DNA from: GWE2-42-39 sp963662895
GTDB taxonomy: Bacteria; Bacteroidota; Bacteroidia; Bacteroidales; Prolixibacteraceae
Direction of reading: 5' to 3'
NCBI GenBank assembly: GCA_963662895.1
Contig: OY759982.1
Span: 3,913,864 to 3,977,863 of the forward strand
Length of the DNA stretch: 64,000 nucleotides
In this document: piece after piece, positions 19,442 through 34,400 of the stretch
How positions within the stretch are numbered: the stretch's first letter is position 1
Layout: each line of letters starts with the position of its first letter
Position numbers and translations under genes: made by a program
The notes under the pieces: model-generated
Databases searched by the model: none
The model's input: the letters and a program-made list of their open reading frames with translations, nothing else
What the model was told of the DNA's origin: nothing

Positions 19442-22400
19442 TTAATTCCGAATACACCGCAACGAGTGCCCCTGTGATTTTGAATAGCTGTAAATACTAT
19501 AAGTTGAATAAAGGAAACGAAACTTCCCTTTTCCTTCACTCGCCTGCGTACTGCTCCAGTACAGACCGCGGTCTCCACGAAGAGTCAATGCCCCTGCTGT
19601 TGTCAGATGACCTGCCTGATGCAGCTTCAGTACCGAATTATACGCATCTGCCGGGCTTCCCCAGTTTTGCGGAGGGTCGCCGGCTGCTTTCCATTCTGCC
19701 TCGGTCGGGATACGCCAGCCGGTACCAAGCAATAAATTACACGGATCATTCTCCGGTAACCAGTCGCTGTCTTCTGAAACCGATGGCCAGCTTTCCCACG
19801 CATACTTCGGTACATAGCTGCTTCCCGAAGCCTTATAGCCCTGTGAACGGTTAAACTGCCAGTACCACCCTGCTGCTTCATCAGAAGCATCCGTTAAAGA
19901 CGTAGCCTGACGGTCAGCCCCAAGGTTCTGCGTCAGCCAGCACGCCGGGCTACCCGAGATACTGCTGCTGACGGAATGATAGGTTACCGTTTTGCTCTCT
20001 GCTGCCCCGTTCAGCCGCTCCACATGAATGATATCAAAAGAGGCAGGGCATATCTTAAAACTGGTCACAGACGGACTATAGGCCGTTCCTTCACTGTTCA
20101 CTGCATAAGCCCTCACATAATACGTCGGCCCTTCTGAAAGACCTGTCAGAATACCCGTAAAACTACCCAGTCCGCTACCCACAGGAACCAAATGATCGGA
20201 AACAGTCGGTGTTCCCGTAGTATTCCAGCACAACCCCCGCTCTGTTACATCCGCCCCTCCTGAAATAGTTACAGTAGCTGTTCCGGCAGCCGTGGTAGCG
20301 GTCATCCCCGAGGCAGGTACCTTCACATCACTTACCGACGGAACAGAAACACTTACTTCGTCACGCACACAACGGACAGGAAAGGCATTCGCCTTTGATA
20401 TGGAACTCATTTCACTCGATCCTGAATACATGTTTAAATAAAAACCTGTAGTAAGGGCCGCCTGTGTGCTACTCCAGTAACAACCATAAATTCCCCGGTT
20501 AGTAATATTTCCTCCTGACAGATAGCCTGCTTCATGAAGCTTTAGCTCCGAATCCCAGGCATCAGAAGATTTTTGCCAGTATTGCGGAGCTGCATCGGCA
20601 TTCGTCCACTCAGTACTGGTTGGTAACCTCCAACCCAGTCCCAGCAGCAAATTACAGGGATCATTTCCTTCCTGCCAGTTACTGTCTTCGGAAATAGTGC
20701 TTATCCATGGGGTCCACGCATTTGAAGGCGTTCTTGTCGTTCCGTCATGCTTGTATCCCTGTGCCCGGTTAAACTGCCAGTACCAGCCCGCTGATGCTTC
20801 CGTTGCATCGGCCACTGACGTACCCTGATGATCAGATCCAAGGTTCTGGGTCAGCCAGCATAAAGCAGAGCCAGATATATTACTGCTAACCGAATGATAC
20901 GTTACGATTTTACTTACCGGCGCCCCGTTCAACCCTTCTGTATGGATCACTTCAAATTCACGAGGACAGATCTTAAACTGGCTTATTTCTGGGCTGTAGG
21001 CCGTACCCTCGCTGTTGGTCGCGTACGCCCGGACATAATACGTCGGCCCTTCCGTTAAGCCACCAATCGTCCCGCTTAAACGGCCCACACCGCGGCCTAA
21101 CGATATTTTATTGTCTGTTATTACCGGCGCTGCCCCTGTGGTGTTCCAGCAAAAGCCCCGATCTGTTACTTCCGCCCCACCGTCGGTCGTCACCGTCACG
21201 GTACAATCTGAAGTCGTTTTTGTTATTGTCGAATCAGGAATAGATGCATTGCTCACGGTTGGAATGGATTGGCTTATGCTTTCCCGGATACAACGCAGCG
21301 AGTGACCCTGTGATTTTGAATAGCTGTAAATACTATAAGTTGAATAAAGAAAACGCAACTTCCCTTGTCCTTCACTCGCCTGCGTACTGCTCCAGTACAG
21401 ACCTCGGTCTCCACGAAGAGTCAATGCCCCTGCTGTTGTCAGATGACCTGCCTGATGCAGCTTCAGTACCGAATTATAGGCATCTGCCGGGCTGACCCAG
21501 TTCTGCGGAGGATCCCCCGCTGACTTCCATTCCGCTTCAGTAGGAATACGCCAGCCTGTACCAAGCAATAAATTACAGGGATCATTCTCCGGTAACCAGT
21601 CACTGTCCTCCGATACAGGGACCCAGCTCTCCCACGCATACTTCGGCATATAACTGCCCCCCGAATTCTTGTATCCCTGTTTCCGGTTAAACTGCCAGTA
21701 CCAACCTGCTGATTCATCAGAAGCATCCGTTAAAGACGTAGCCTGACGGTCAGCCCCAAGGTTCTGGGTCAGCCAGCACGCCATCTGACCGGACAGGTCT
21801 GTGGCTACCGAACTGTATGTAACTGTTTTGCTTTCTGCCGCTCCGTTCAACCGTTCCACATGAATGATATCAAAAGAGGCAGGACATATCTTAAAACTGG
21901 TCACAGACGGACTATAGGCCGTTCCTTCACTGTTCACCGCATAAGCCCTCACATAATACGTCGGCCCTTCTGAAAGACCTGTCAGTGTAAGGGTAAATTC
22001 GCCCAGTTCTGTATCCGTATCCTTTACTACATTATCGTCTGTTGTCGGGGCTGCCGTTCCTTTTGTACTCCAGCACAGGCCCCGTTCAGTGACCGTGGAT
22101 CCCCCGTCACTGGAAACAGTAGCTGTTCCGGCAGCCGTGGTCGCGGTCATCCCCGAGGTAGGTACCTTCACATCACTTACCGACGGAACAGAAACACTTA
22201 CTTTGTCACGCACACAACGGACAGGAAAGGCATTCGCCTTTGATATGGAACTCATTTCACTCGATCCTGAATACATGTTTAAATAAGAGCCTGTAGTAGG
22301 GGCCGCCTGGGTACTACTCCAGTAACAGCCATAAATCCCCCGGTTAGTAATACCCCCTCCTGTAAAATAGCCTGCTTCATGAAGCTTTAGCTCCGAATCC

Positions 22401-25400
22401 CAGGCATCAGAAGATTTTTGCCAGTACTGCGGAGCTGCATCAGCAGCTGTCCATTCTTCGCCCGTCGGTAAACGCCAGCCAAGACCCAGTAACTGGTTAC
22501 AGGGGTCGTTTGCCAATAACCAGTCGCTGTCCTCAGAGATACTTGTGAGCCAAGGCGTCCATGCATTCGACGGAATATATACTGTTCCGTCATGCTTGTA
22601 TCCCTGTGCCCGGTTAAACTGCCAGTACCAGCCCGCTGATGCTTCCGTTGCATCGGCCACTGACGTACCCTGATGATCAGATCCAAGGTTCTGGGTCAGC
22701 CAGCATAAGGCTGACCCGGATATATTACTGCTAACCGAATGATACGTTACTATCTTACTTACCGGCGCCCCGTTCAACCCTTCTGTATGGATCACTTCAA
22801 ATTCACGAGGACAAATCTTAAACTGGCTTGTTTCTGAGCTGTAGGCTGTTCCCTCACTGTTGGTCGCGTACGCCCGGACATAATAGGTTGGACCTTCACT
22901 TAAGCCGCCAATCGTCCCGCTTAAACGGCCCACACCGCGGCCTAACGATATTTTATTGTCCGTTATTACCGGCGCTGCCCCTGTGGTGTTCCAGCAAAAG
23001 CCCCGATCTGTTACTTCCGCCCCACCGTCGGTCGTCACCGTCGCGGTACAATCTGAAGTCGTTTTTGTTATTGTCGAATCAGGAATAGATGCATTGCTCA
23101 CGGTTGGAATGGATTGGCTTATGCTTTCCCGGATACAACGCAGCGAGTGACCCTGTGATTTTGAATAGCTGTAAATACTATAAGTTGAATAAAGAAAACG
23201 CAACTTCCCTTGTCCTTCACTCGCCTGCGTACTGCTCCAGTACAGACCGCGTTCTCCTCGATAAGTTAATCCCCCTGTTGTAGACAGATGACCTGCCTGA
23301 TGCAGCTTCAGTACCGAATTATAGGCATCTGCCGGGCTGATCCAGTTCTGCGGAGGATCCCCTGCTGACTTCCATTCCGCTTCAGTAGGAATACGCCAGC
23401 CTGTACCCAGCAATAAATTACAGGGATCATTTTCGGGTAACCAGTCACTGTCCTCCGATACAGGGACCCAGCTCTCCCACGCATACTTCGGCTCATAACT
23501 GCTCCCCGAATTCTTGTATCCCTGTTTCCGGTTAAACTGCCAGTACCACCCTGCTGATTCATCAGAAACATCCGTTAAAGACGTAGCCTGACGGTCAGCC
23601 CCAAGGTTCTGCGTCAGCCAGCACGCCGGGATGCCCGAGATACTGCTGCTGATGGAATGATAGGTTACCGTCTTACTTTCTGCCGCTCCGTTCAACCGTT
23701 CCACATGAATGATATCAAAAGAGGCAGGACATATCTTAAAACTGGTCACAGACGGACTATAGGCCGTTCCTTCACTGTTCACCGCATAAGCCCTCACATA
23801 ATACGTCGGCCCTTCTGAAAGACCTGTCAGTGTAAGGGTAAATTCGCCCAGTTCTGTATCCGTATCCTTTACTACATTATCGTCTGTTGTCGGGGCTGCC
23901 GTTCCTTTTGTACTCCAGCACAGGCCCCGTTCAGTGACCGTGGATCCCCCGTCACTGGAAACAGTAGCTGTTCCGGCAGCCGTGGTCGCGGTCATCCCCG
24001 AGGTAGGTACCTTCACATCACTTACCGACGGAACAGAAACACTTACTTTGTCACGTACACAACGGACAGGAAAGGCATTCGCCTTTGATATGGAACTCAT
24101 TTCACTCGATCCTGAATACATGTTTAAATAAGAGCCTGTAGTAGGGGCCGCCTGGGTACTTGCCCAGTAACGTCCATAAATCCCCCGGTTAGTAATACCC
24201 CCTCCTGTAAAATAGCCTGCTTCATGAAGCTTTAGCTCCGAATCCCAGGCATCAGAAGATTTTTGCCAGTATTGCGGAGCTGCATCGGCAGCTGTCCATT
24301 CTTCGCCCGTCGGTAAACGCCAGCCAAGACCCAGTAACTGGTTACAGGGGTCGTTTGCCAATAACCAGTCGCTGTCCTCAGAGATACTTGTGAGCCAAGG
24401 CGTCCATGCATTCGACGGAATATATACTGTTCCGTCATGCTTGTATCCCTGTGCCCGGTTAAACTGCCAGTACCAGCCCGCTGATGCTTCCGTTGCATCG
24501 GCCACTGACGTACCCTGATGATCAGATCCAAGGTTCTGGGTCAGCCAGCATAAGGCTGACCCGGATATATTACTGCTAACCGAATGATACGTTACTATCT
24601 TACTTACCGGCGCCCCGTTCAACCCTTCTGTATGGATCACTTCAAATTCACGAGGACAGATCTTAAACTGGCTTATTTCAGGGCTGTAGGCTGTTCCCTC
24701 ACTGTTGGTCGCGTACGCCCGGACATAATAGGTTGGACCTTCACTTAAGCCGCCAATCGTCCCGCTTAAACGGCCCACACCGCGGCCTAACGATATTTTA
24801 TTGTCCGTTATTACCGGCGCTGTCCCTGTGGTGTTCCAGCAAAAGCCCCGATCTGTTACTTCCGCCCCACCGTCGGTCGTCACCGTCGCGGTACAATCTG
24901 AAGTCGTTTTTGTTATTGTCGAATCAGGAATAGATGCATTGCTCACGGTTGGAATGGATTGGCTTATGCTTTCCCGGATACAACGCAGCGAGTGACCCTG
25001 TGATTTTGAATAGCTGTAAATACTATAGGCCGAATAAAGAAAACGAAACTTCCCTTTTCCTTCACTCGCCTGCGTACTGCTCCAGTACAGACCACGGTCT
25101 CCACGAAGAGTCAATGCCCCTGCTGTTGTCAGATGACCTGCCTGATGCAGCTTCAGTACCGAATTATAGGCATCTGCCGGGCTGACCCAGTTCTGCGGAG
25201 GATCCCCCGCTGACTTCCATTCCGCTTCAGTAGGAATACGCCAGCCTGTACCAAGCAATAAATTACAGGGATCATTTTCGGGTAACCAGTCACTGTCCTC
25301 CGATACAGGGACCCAGCTCTCCCACGCATACTTCGGCATATAACTGCCCCCCGAATTCTTATACCCCTGTAAACGGTTAAACTGCCAGTACCAACCTGCT

Positions 25401-28400
25401 GATTCATCAGAAGCATCCGTTAAAGACGTAGCCTGACGGTCAGCCCCAAGGTTCTGGGTCAACCAGCACGCCATCTGACCGGACAGGTCTGTGGCTACCG
25501 AACTGTATGTAACTGTTTTGCTCTCTGCCGCTCCGTTTAACCGTTCCTCATGGATCACATCAAAACTGACCGGACAACTCACGACACTGGTTATCTCGGG
25601 GCTGTATGCCGTACCCAGGCTGTTGGTCGCATACGCACGGAAGTAGTATGACTGTCCTTCAACCATTCCGGTTATTACTCCTGAGAAAGAGCCCAGTCCT
25701 GCCCCTCCCGGGATCACATGGTCACTGATGGTCGGTGTTCCTTTTGTATTCCAGCAAATACCCCGTTCCGTCACTGCCAGTCCACCGTCCAGTACGACCG
25801 TTGCCCATCCCGTCGCCGTACTCGTCGTTCGGGAGCTGTCCGGCAACTCTACATTGCTGACTACCGGCAGAGTCTGGGCAATGGCATCACGCACACAACG
25901 GACAGGAAAGGCATTTACCTTTGATATGGAACTCATTCCACTCGCTCCTGAATACATGTTTAAATAATATCCCGTGGTAGAAGCCGCCTGGGTACTTGCC
26001 CAGTACCGTCCGTATGTACTAATATTTGTAAGGTTTCCACCGGAAAGATAACCGGACATGTGCAATTTCAGATCTGAATCCCACGCATCGGATGCACTGC
26101 CCCAGTTCTGCGGATCACCATCGGCAGCAGTCCATTCCGCATTGGTCGGCAAACGCCAACCCATACCCAGCAACAGGTTACACGGGTCGTTGGACTCGTT
26201 CCAGTCACTGTCTTCCGAGATACTTGTGGCCCATGTGGTGGAAGGTGTCCGGGTAGTCCCGTCATGCTTATATCCTTGCGAACGGTTAAACTGCCAGTAC
26301 CATCCCGCCGAAGTTTCTGTCGCATCATTTACCGCAGTTGCCTGCTGTCCGGCCCCCAGATTTTGGGTTAACCAGCACAGGGTACTTCCTGACAGATCCG
26401 TACTTACCGAATGATATATTACCGTCTTGTCCACCGGCGCTCCGTTTAACCCTTCGATATGGATAACGGAAAAAGCCGAAGGACATACTTTGTAACTGCT
26501 GACTTCCGGGCTGTAGCTCACTCCTACACTGTTAATGGCATACCCCAGCACGTAATAGGTTATTCCTTCTTCCAGGCCGCTTATACTTTCGGTAAACTCT
26601 CCCAGTCCACTTCCTGATGTTATCTTGTTATCCTCTATCGTCGGCGATCCAGTCGTATTCCAGCACAGGCCCCGTTCGGTAACAGTAGCTCCGCCGTCAT
26701 CGGTCACCGTTGCTGTTACCGTTACGGAGGTTGAACTGTCTTCTTCTATTTTTGCTTCACTTAATGTCGGCACAACCGGCGCGGTACGGATTGTATCCAC
26801 TTCCCCGTAACCGGTTCCCAGGTTATTGGTCGCGTACGCACGAACATAATAGACACTGTCATGTTCCAGGCCAACTATCTTACTTGTAAATTCCCCTACA
26901 TCGCTCCCGTCTGTTGTCCGCGTCGAAAGAGAGACATCAGGAAGTGCGGTACTGCTCCAGCAAACTCCCCTCCGGATTACACTCCTCCCTCCGTCAGACA
27001 ATACTTCCCCTCCGCTGATGATTCCTGTACTCCATACCGAGTCGGGAGGGGTCGTGGTTACAACCACAGGAACGGCAAGGGTAGTCAGTGTATCAACCTG
27101 CCCGTAACCTGTTCCCAAACTGTTGATCGCATATGCCCGAACGTAATAGGTTGTTCGTTCTTCCAAATCCTTTAGTGTCATTGAATAAGATCCTGTTCTT
27201 CCGCTGGAATATGCTACATTCAGGCTGTCGGTCGTCGGTAAACCCCATTTGCTGTAACAAACTCCTTTTTTACTAACCGTGGCTCCTCCATCATCCGTTA
27301 CATCACCTCCGCTGACCGCTGTATAACGCAATACAGACCTGGCTGCAGTGGTTATAACCGTCGGAACGGTGGGGGTAGTAATTATAGTCGGCGACGGACT
27401 GAAACGCGTACCGTTCGTATTGGTCGCATATGCCCAGACATAATAGGTTTTATCGGCTACCAGACCCGACAAAACAGATTCTATATTTGTATCTCCTGCT
27501 CCCAGAGACAACATGCTGTCTGCCGGCATAGGGTATGTTGGATCCAGTCCTGTTGTATTCCAGTAAAACCCCCGGTCGGTAACAGTAGCTCCGCCGTCAG
27601 TAACCACTGATGCCACGGCATTGACCGTGGTCATTGTCGCATCGGTCAACACAACCGTACTCACAACCGGACGGATACTGATGGTGGTCAGACTGTCCGG
27701 GTTACCGTACGCTGTACCTTCACTGTTGGTCGCATAAGCACGGATATAATATTTCGTCCCGGGAAGTAAACCGCTTGCGGTCAGGGCATAGCTCCCTTCT
27801 CCACCGCTACTGTCATTTAACTTCGAGCTTAGATCATGAGTCGGATCAGGTGTCAGACTCCAGCAAATACCCCGTACATTTACCGGCATCCCCCCGTCAT
27901 TCAATACATCTCCTCCACTTACAGCCATCGTACTGTCTACCCGGGACGGACTGATCGTCACCACTGTCGGTAACGTTACGGCATTGGTGATAAAACTGAC
28001 CTGGCTTCCGTAGGCTGTCCCTACTGCATTCGTGGCATACGATCTTACATAATATTTAGTCTCTGGCAAAAGTCCCCTCATATACGAAGTAAAAATGCCA
28101 ACGCCTGAACTTGTTTTATCTACGGTCTTTGTTGTCAGCGAAATCGTCGGGTTCGTATACACACTCCAGCAAATACCCCGGGCTGTTATATCGCTCCTCC
28201 CGTCATCGGTGATCGTTCCCCCGCTGGTCGCTGTCGTAGCTAATATATCATAAACCATCGTCGTACCCGTTAAGACCGGAAATCCATCCGTGATAAAGGT
28301 CCTTTCCACCCCGTAAGCCACTCCTATCTTGTTTACTGCATAGGCCCTCACATAATAAACCGTATTCGGGGTCAATCCGGTCATTGTCCGCGTGTAACTG

Positions 28401-31400
28401 TCCGTCCCTGAACCATCGGTGGTATAACGGTCATCGGTGATGACCGGGTTCGTATGCGTCGCCCAGCAGATCCCTTTCCGGGTAACCTCGGCTCCCCCGT
28501 CACTGGTGATCTCCCCCCCGCTGGTGGCTGTATATCCCCCGGTTTCGGTTACTTCAATGGTGGTCAGTACCGGCGCTGTCGGAAAAATCGTAACACTTAC
28601 CTGGTTACCGTAACTGGTCCCGGCACTGTTCGTCGCATAGGCCCGTATATAACATGCTGTACTGAGCGGCATACCGGTTATTACACTGGTAAATGTACCA
28701 TCTCCGGTACCGTTACTGGTGCGGTTTACAGTTACTGTATCCGGTAAAAAGTTTGCATCAGTACTCCACAACACACCCCGTTCGGTAATTTCCGCCCCTC
28801 CGTCATTACTGATTGTCCCTCCTGAAGAAACAGATGATTTCGACAGCACGGTCGCATAAGTCGTTGTCACCTTAGGCGCTACAGCCGGGGTGGTAAAAAT
28901 TTCTTCGTTTCCATAATTTGTCCCCTGACTGTTGGTTGCATACGCCCGGACATAATACGTGGTTCCCGGCGTTAACATGGACAACACACTGTTAAAGGGA
29001 TTTCCGCTGTCTCCACTGGTTTTGGTCGGTAAACTGGTTGTCGGGCCCGTCGCTGTATCCCAGCACACTCCCCGGTTGGTAATCGCTGTCCCTCCATCGC
29101 CGGTTACTTCGCCTCCTCCGCTGGCTGAGACGCCGTTGGCGGATGCTCTTATTCCGCTGGTCGTTACTTCCGGAAGGGTCAGCGTAGTAAAACTTAATTC
29201 ATTTCCAAATCCTGTTCCTATCCCGTTTAATGCAAATGCACGGACATAATAGGTGGTTCCCGGTTCCAATCCTGACAAGGTGATACTAAACGATCCCGTT
29301 CCTGAACCTACCCGGGATACTTTATTCACTACCACCGTGTCCGGGAAGAAGCCGCTGACCGTACTCCATACCACTCCCCGGGAAGTGACCGGATCGCCTC
29401 CATCTGAACTGATATTTCCTCCGCTCAGGGCTGATGTCCCGCCTACATCCCATGCCTGTCTCGTGGTTAGGGTTGCCAGGGTAGCCGGGTCGGTTGTAAA
29501 ACTCAGGATATTCCCGTATCCTGTACCTGCCACATTTGAAGCATAAGCCATTACGTAATAGGTGGTATTCCCTTTCAAACCGGTTATACTGCTGATAAAA
29601 TATCCTGCCCCGGCCCCGTCAGAAGAGCGGTTCACGGTAACCGTATCGGGATTAAATAATGCATTATTGCTCCATACCACTCCTCGGGAAAAGACATCAT
29701 CTCCTCCGTTATCGGAGATATCCCCCCCGCTTCGTGCGGCGGAACTTCCTTCTGCATATGAATAGGCGGTGGTCAGAACAGGGACATCAGGAAGAATAAA
29801 GCTCACTTCTTCTCCGTACGAAACACCCATACTGTTGACTACATATGCCTTTACATAATAGACCGTGCCTTTTTGCAATCCTGTCATCGAATGTGTAAAA
29901 CTTCCGGTAAAATACCCGGTTTCCGCTGTTCTATTGTGAACAATCGTGTCGCTTTCAAAGTTGGGAACCGTACACCAGTATAAGCCCCGGGTCGTTACTA
30001 CGGCACCTCCGTTACTGAGTATATGCCCCTCACAATCGGCACTGGAGGATGAGGTCAGCGTTACTACCCCTGTTTCTATTGTTGCCAGGACCGGGGCCAG
30101 CGTGGTGAAACTTTCCTCATTCCCGTAAGCCACTCCTACTGCATTCCCGGCGTATGCCCTCACATAATAGGTTGTACTACCCATTAAATTTTCCAGCATA
30201 CTGGTAAAGCTGCCGCTACCTACCCCGTTCGACAGATAATTATTGTCAATTGTCGGGAAAGGAGACGTTCCCCAGCAAATGCCGCTGTCGACAACAGGAG
30301 TTCCACCTTCATTCGTTATAGTACCTCCTGTTAATGCAGACACAGTGGTCACCGAATTTGCTGCTGTAGTGGTAATAACAGGAACACTGTTCGTTTCAAA
30401 TGAAAAAATTTCCCCGTATGAGGTTCCCAGGGTATTGGTCGCATACGCACATACATAATAGGTCGTTCCCGGAGTAAGATTTGTTATTGAAGAACTGAAG
30501 ATTCCAGTTTTCCCGGATTGGAAAGTCTTATTATACACAACCGTATCAGGAGAAAAACCAGACACGGTACTCCAGCAGATCCCACATGCCGTTATCGCAC
30601 TCCCTCCATCGCTGGTTATATTACCACCGCTGGTGGCAGTGGTACCGTCATCCCCGCTTGTCCCGCCTGTCGTCAGTACAGTCGGCAATACCGGAGCCCC
30701 GGTGATGAAACTTATTATCTCTCCGTATGAAGTTCCGACCCCGTTGGTTGCATAAGCCCGCACATAGTAACGCGTGCTGCCAGCAAGCCCTGTCAGGGAC
30801 AGGATGAAATCCCCGATACCGATCTTTCCGCTTACATAATTATCAGAAAGAGTAGGGCTTCCGGTAGTATTCCAGCAAAAACCACTCACCAAAACAGAAC
30901 TTCCCCCGTCATCCGTTATCTTCCCAAGCGCGTTAGCCGTGGTCCCGGTTATATCATAGATACTCATTGTACTTACAGCAGGCAGGGATGGTGAACTGGC
31001 CGTGGTAAAGGTGAGTTCATCCCCGTACGATACGCCTACTCCGTTAATTGCATAAGCCCGGACATAATACGTTGTTTCCGGGTCCAAGCCTGTTACGGTA
31101 CAGGTAAAGGACTTGTCCCCGCTCCCGCAGGGAATATGGTTGGAGCTTACGGTTGTCCCACTTGAGGTGCCCCAGCAGAAACCCCGTTCCGTAACCGGAC
31201 TGCCTCCGTTACTGGTAACTGTACCGGTAATGTCTGCAACCGACCAGCCAATATTATTTGTTTCATCAGTCTGCACTGTTGCTACTGATGGAACCGGGGT
31301 AACAAAAATTTCCTGATTACCGTAAGCAGTGCCTGCGCTGTTGGTCGCATACGCCCGCACATAATACGTCATTCCCCCCAGCAAGCCTGTAATCTCACTG

Positions 31401-34400
31401 GTGAATGTTCCTGTACTGGTTCCGTCAGTCGTATAGTTGGATAATTCAACCGTCGGATTTGGTACTGTTCCCCAGCAAACACCGTATGCGGTAACTTCAT
31501 CTCCACCGTCTGAACTGACGGTGCCCCCACTGGTGGCTCCGGCCCGGCTTATATTGCTGACCGGGGCCGTTATTACTGTCGCTTTTACATCGGTGGTAAA
31601 ACTCAACGCTGTACCGTACGATACCCCTGTACTGTTTACCGCGTAAGCCCGAACATAATACGTTACCCCCGATGATAATCCGACTGCTGTAATTGTGTAG
31701 CTTCCTAATCCGCTGCTCCCCGAAGACAGATGTGCATTTGTAGTATCAGGGGTTGATACAACTCCCCAGCAGAGCCCTTTTTCAGAAACAGCAGAGCCCC
31801 CTTCATTCGTTACTTCACACAATACCGAGGCACTGATTCCCGTCACATCTGTGATCGACTGTGTTTCCACACTTGCGGATATTGGTGACAGGGTGGTAAA
31901 GCTAAGCTCATCGCCATAGGCTGTTCCGGCACTGTTGATGGCATACGCACGTACATAGTAAACCGTCCCTGTCAGCAGGCCTGTCATCATCCCGCTGAAA
32001 CTGCCGGTCCCGTCCCCGCTGCTAACCGTCTCTACCGTTTTTGTCGAAAGACTGACTGTCGGATTGGAACCGATACTCCAGCAAATACCCCGGACAGTGA
32101 CAGCACTACCGCCTGTACCGGTAATGGTGCCTCCGCTGACAGCCTCATCATACGTAATATTACTTACCGCTGTAGTGGTTATGGTTGCAGGGGATACCGT
32201 GGTAAACGTGATCTCATCGCTGTAACCTGTCCCGGCCTTGTTTGTCGCATACCCTTTTGCATAATATATTGTTCCCGGGGTCAGCCCCGTTATTTCGCTG
32301 ATAAAGGTCCCAATATCGGTTCCCGGCAAATCCGGGGATGGATAATAATCGTAATGCAACCCGTCGGTACTGATGCAAATGCCCCGCGAAGTAACGACCG
32401 CCCCTCCATTATTTTCTATGGTCAGACTGCCATTGGCTGTAAAGCCTGTTATATCATAAATGCTGATCGTTTCTGCCAGTTCCGGTATAACGGCATCCTC
32501 TGTTGTAAAGGTAACCAGGCTCCCGTACGACCGGCCATAACTGTTCTCTGCATAAGCACGCACATAGTACAGGGTAGCTCCGAGAAGGCCTGCCATCCCG
32601 CTGGTAAAGTTCCCTGTTCCTGTTCCCTCATTACTGATCTCCGCCGATGCGTCATACACGGGATCCCCGGTACTGCTCCATAAAATTCCCCTGATTGTAA
32701 CGGAAGAAAGACCTTCTGAGACGACATTTCCTCCCCCCTGGGCAGAAATGGCTGTTACCTGGCTTACGGCCAGGGTTGTGACAACAGGTTTTCCTGAATT
32801 AATAATAAATGTAACTTCTTCGCCATATGATACTCCGGCGCTGTTGATGGCATAAGCACGCACATAATACGTTACTTCTGCAGTTAACCCGCTCAAGATG
32901 CTGGTAAACAAACCGGGCCCGGTTCCGTCTTCTGTGTGAGTATCACTTATGGCAGGAGATGATGAGGTGGACCAGCATACACCCCTGGACGTTACGGCTG
33001 TCCCCCCGTCACTGGTTACATTGCCGCCGCCTGTAAAAACCCAGGAACCGTCAACGGAAACGGCAAGAGTACTTACTTCAGGATACGACAAGGTCGTCAG
33101 GCTGTCCAGGTTACCGTAACAGGTCCCGAGCCCCGTGACGGCATAAGCCCGGATATAATATTTTGTACCAGGGGTCAATCCCGTTATACTGCTGGTATAA
33201 ATTCCCGGGCCGCTCCCGTCGCTGGTATGGAAATCGTCTGTGTCCGGATGGCTGGTCGTGGACCAGCATACACCGCGGGCGGTTACTCCTGAACCACCGT
33301 CACTGGTAATATTGCCCCCGCTCAACGCGGTCTCGCCTGTAATATCGGTTGCCGCTGTTGTGATCAGCCGGGCCGGTGACAGCGTGGTAAAACTTACTTC
33401 CCCGCTGGTATAAACCGTTCCTGCGCTGTTGATCGCGTAACCCCGCGCGTAATACGTCGTCCCGGGGAGAAGACCGGTCAGATCACTGGTAAAAGTCCCG
33501 ATATCTGAACCGGAGACCGTTGACGAGGGATAATAGACATAAGTTATCCGGTCGGTACTTAAATAAATACCACGGGCTGTGACCGGAGAGCCCCCGTTGT
33601 TAAGCACCTCGACACTCCCGGTGGCGCTGATGTCCATGACCTTACTGATGGTTACCGTTGCTGACAAGGACGGAAGAACCGGCGACAGGGTAGTAAAATA
33701 AACCAGAGACCCGTAAGCCGTCCCTGCCCTGTTGCCCGCATAAGCACGAACATAATAAACCGTACTCCCGGACAGGCCGCTTAAGGTACTGCCAAAAGAA
33801 CCGGTGCTGCTGCCCAAAGGAATGTCAATGGTTCCTGTTCCCGTCAACGGGTCGCCAGACTGACTGTAAAGAATACCCCGGGAGGTTACATTGGCACCGC
33901 CTGTATCGGTAACCACTCCGCCTGCTTCTGCGCCCGTGGAAGTGATACTGACAATATCTGCTGTTGTTACAGAGGGCAATCCGGCAATCCGGGTAAAGGT
34001 CAGGTCGTCTCCATAACTGATCCCTACGCTGTTCCGCGCATAGGCTCGAACATAGTACGTCACATCCGGGGTAAGGCCCGTTAGCGTACTGCTGTAAAGA
34101 CCCGTGCCAGTACCGTCTGTGGTATGGGACGAGGAATACGCCGGATTTTCTGTCAATCCCCAGCACACGCCCCGTTCCGTGATGATGCTGCCCCCGTCAT
34201 CCGTTATATTTCCCCCGCCAATACCTGTATCACTGGCAAAGGACGCTACAGCAAGGGTCTTTACTGACGGATAATCAAGGGTCTGCAGGCTATCCTGATT
34301 CCCGTAGGAAACCCCTGCCCCGTTTTCCGCATACGCACGCACATAATACTTGGTCCCGGGGGTCAGTCCTGTAAGAGTTGACGTAAAACTTCCCAGACCG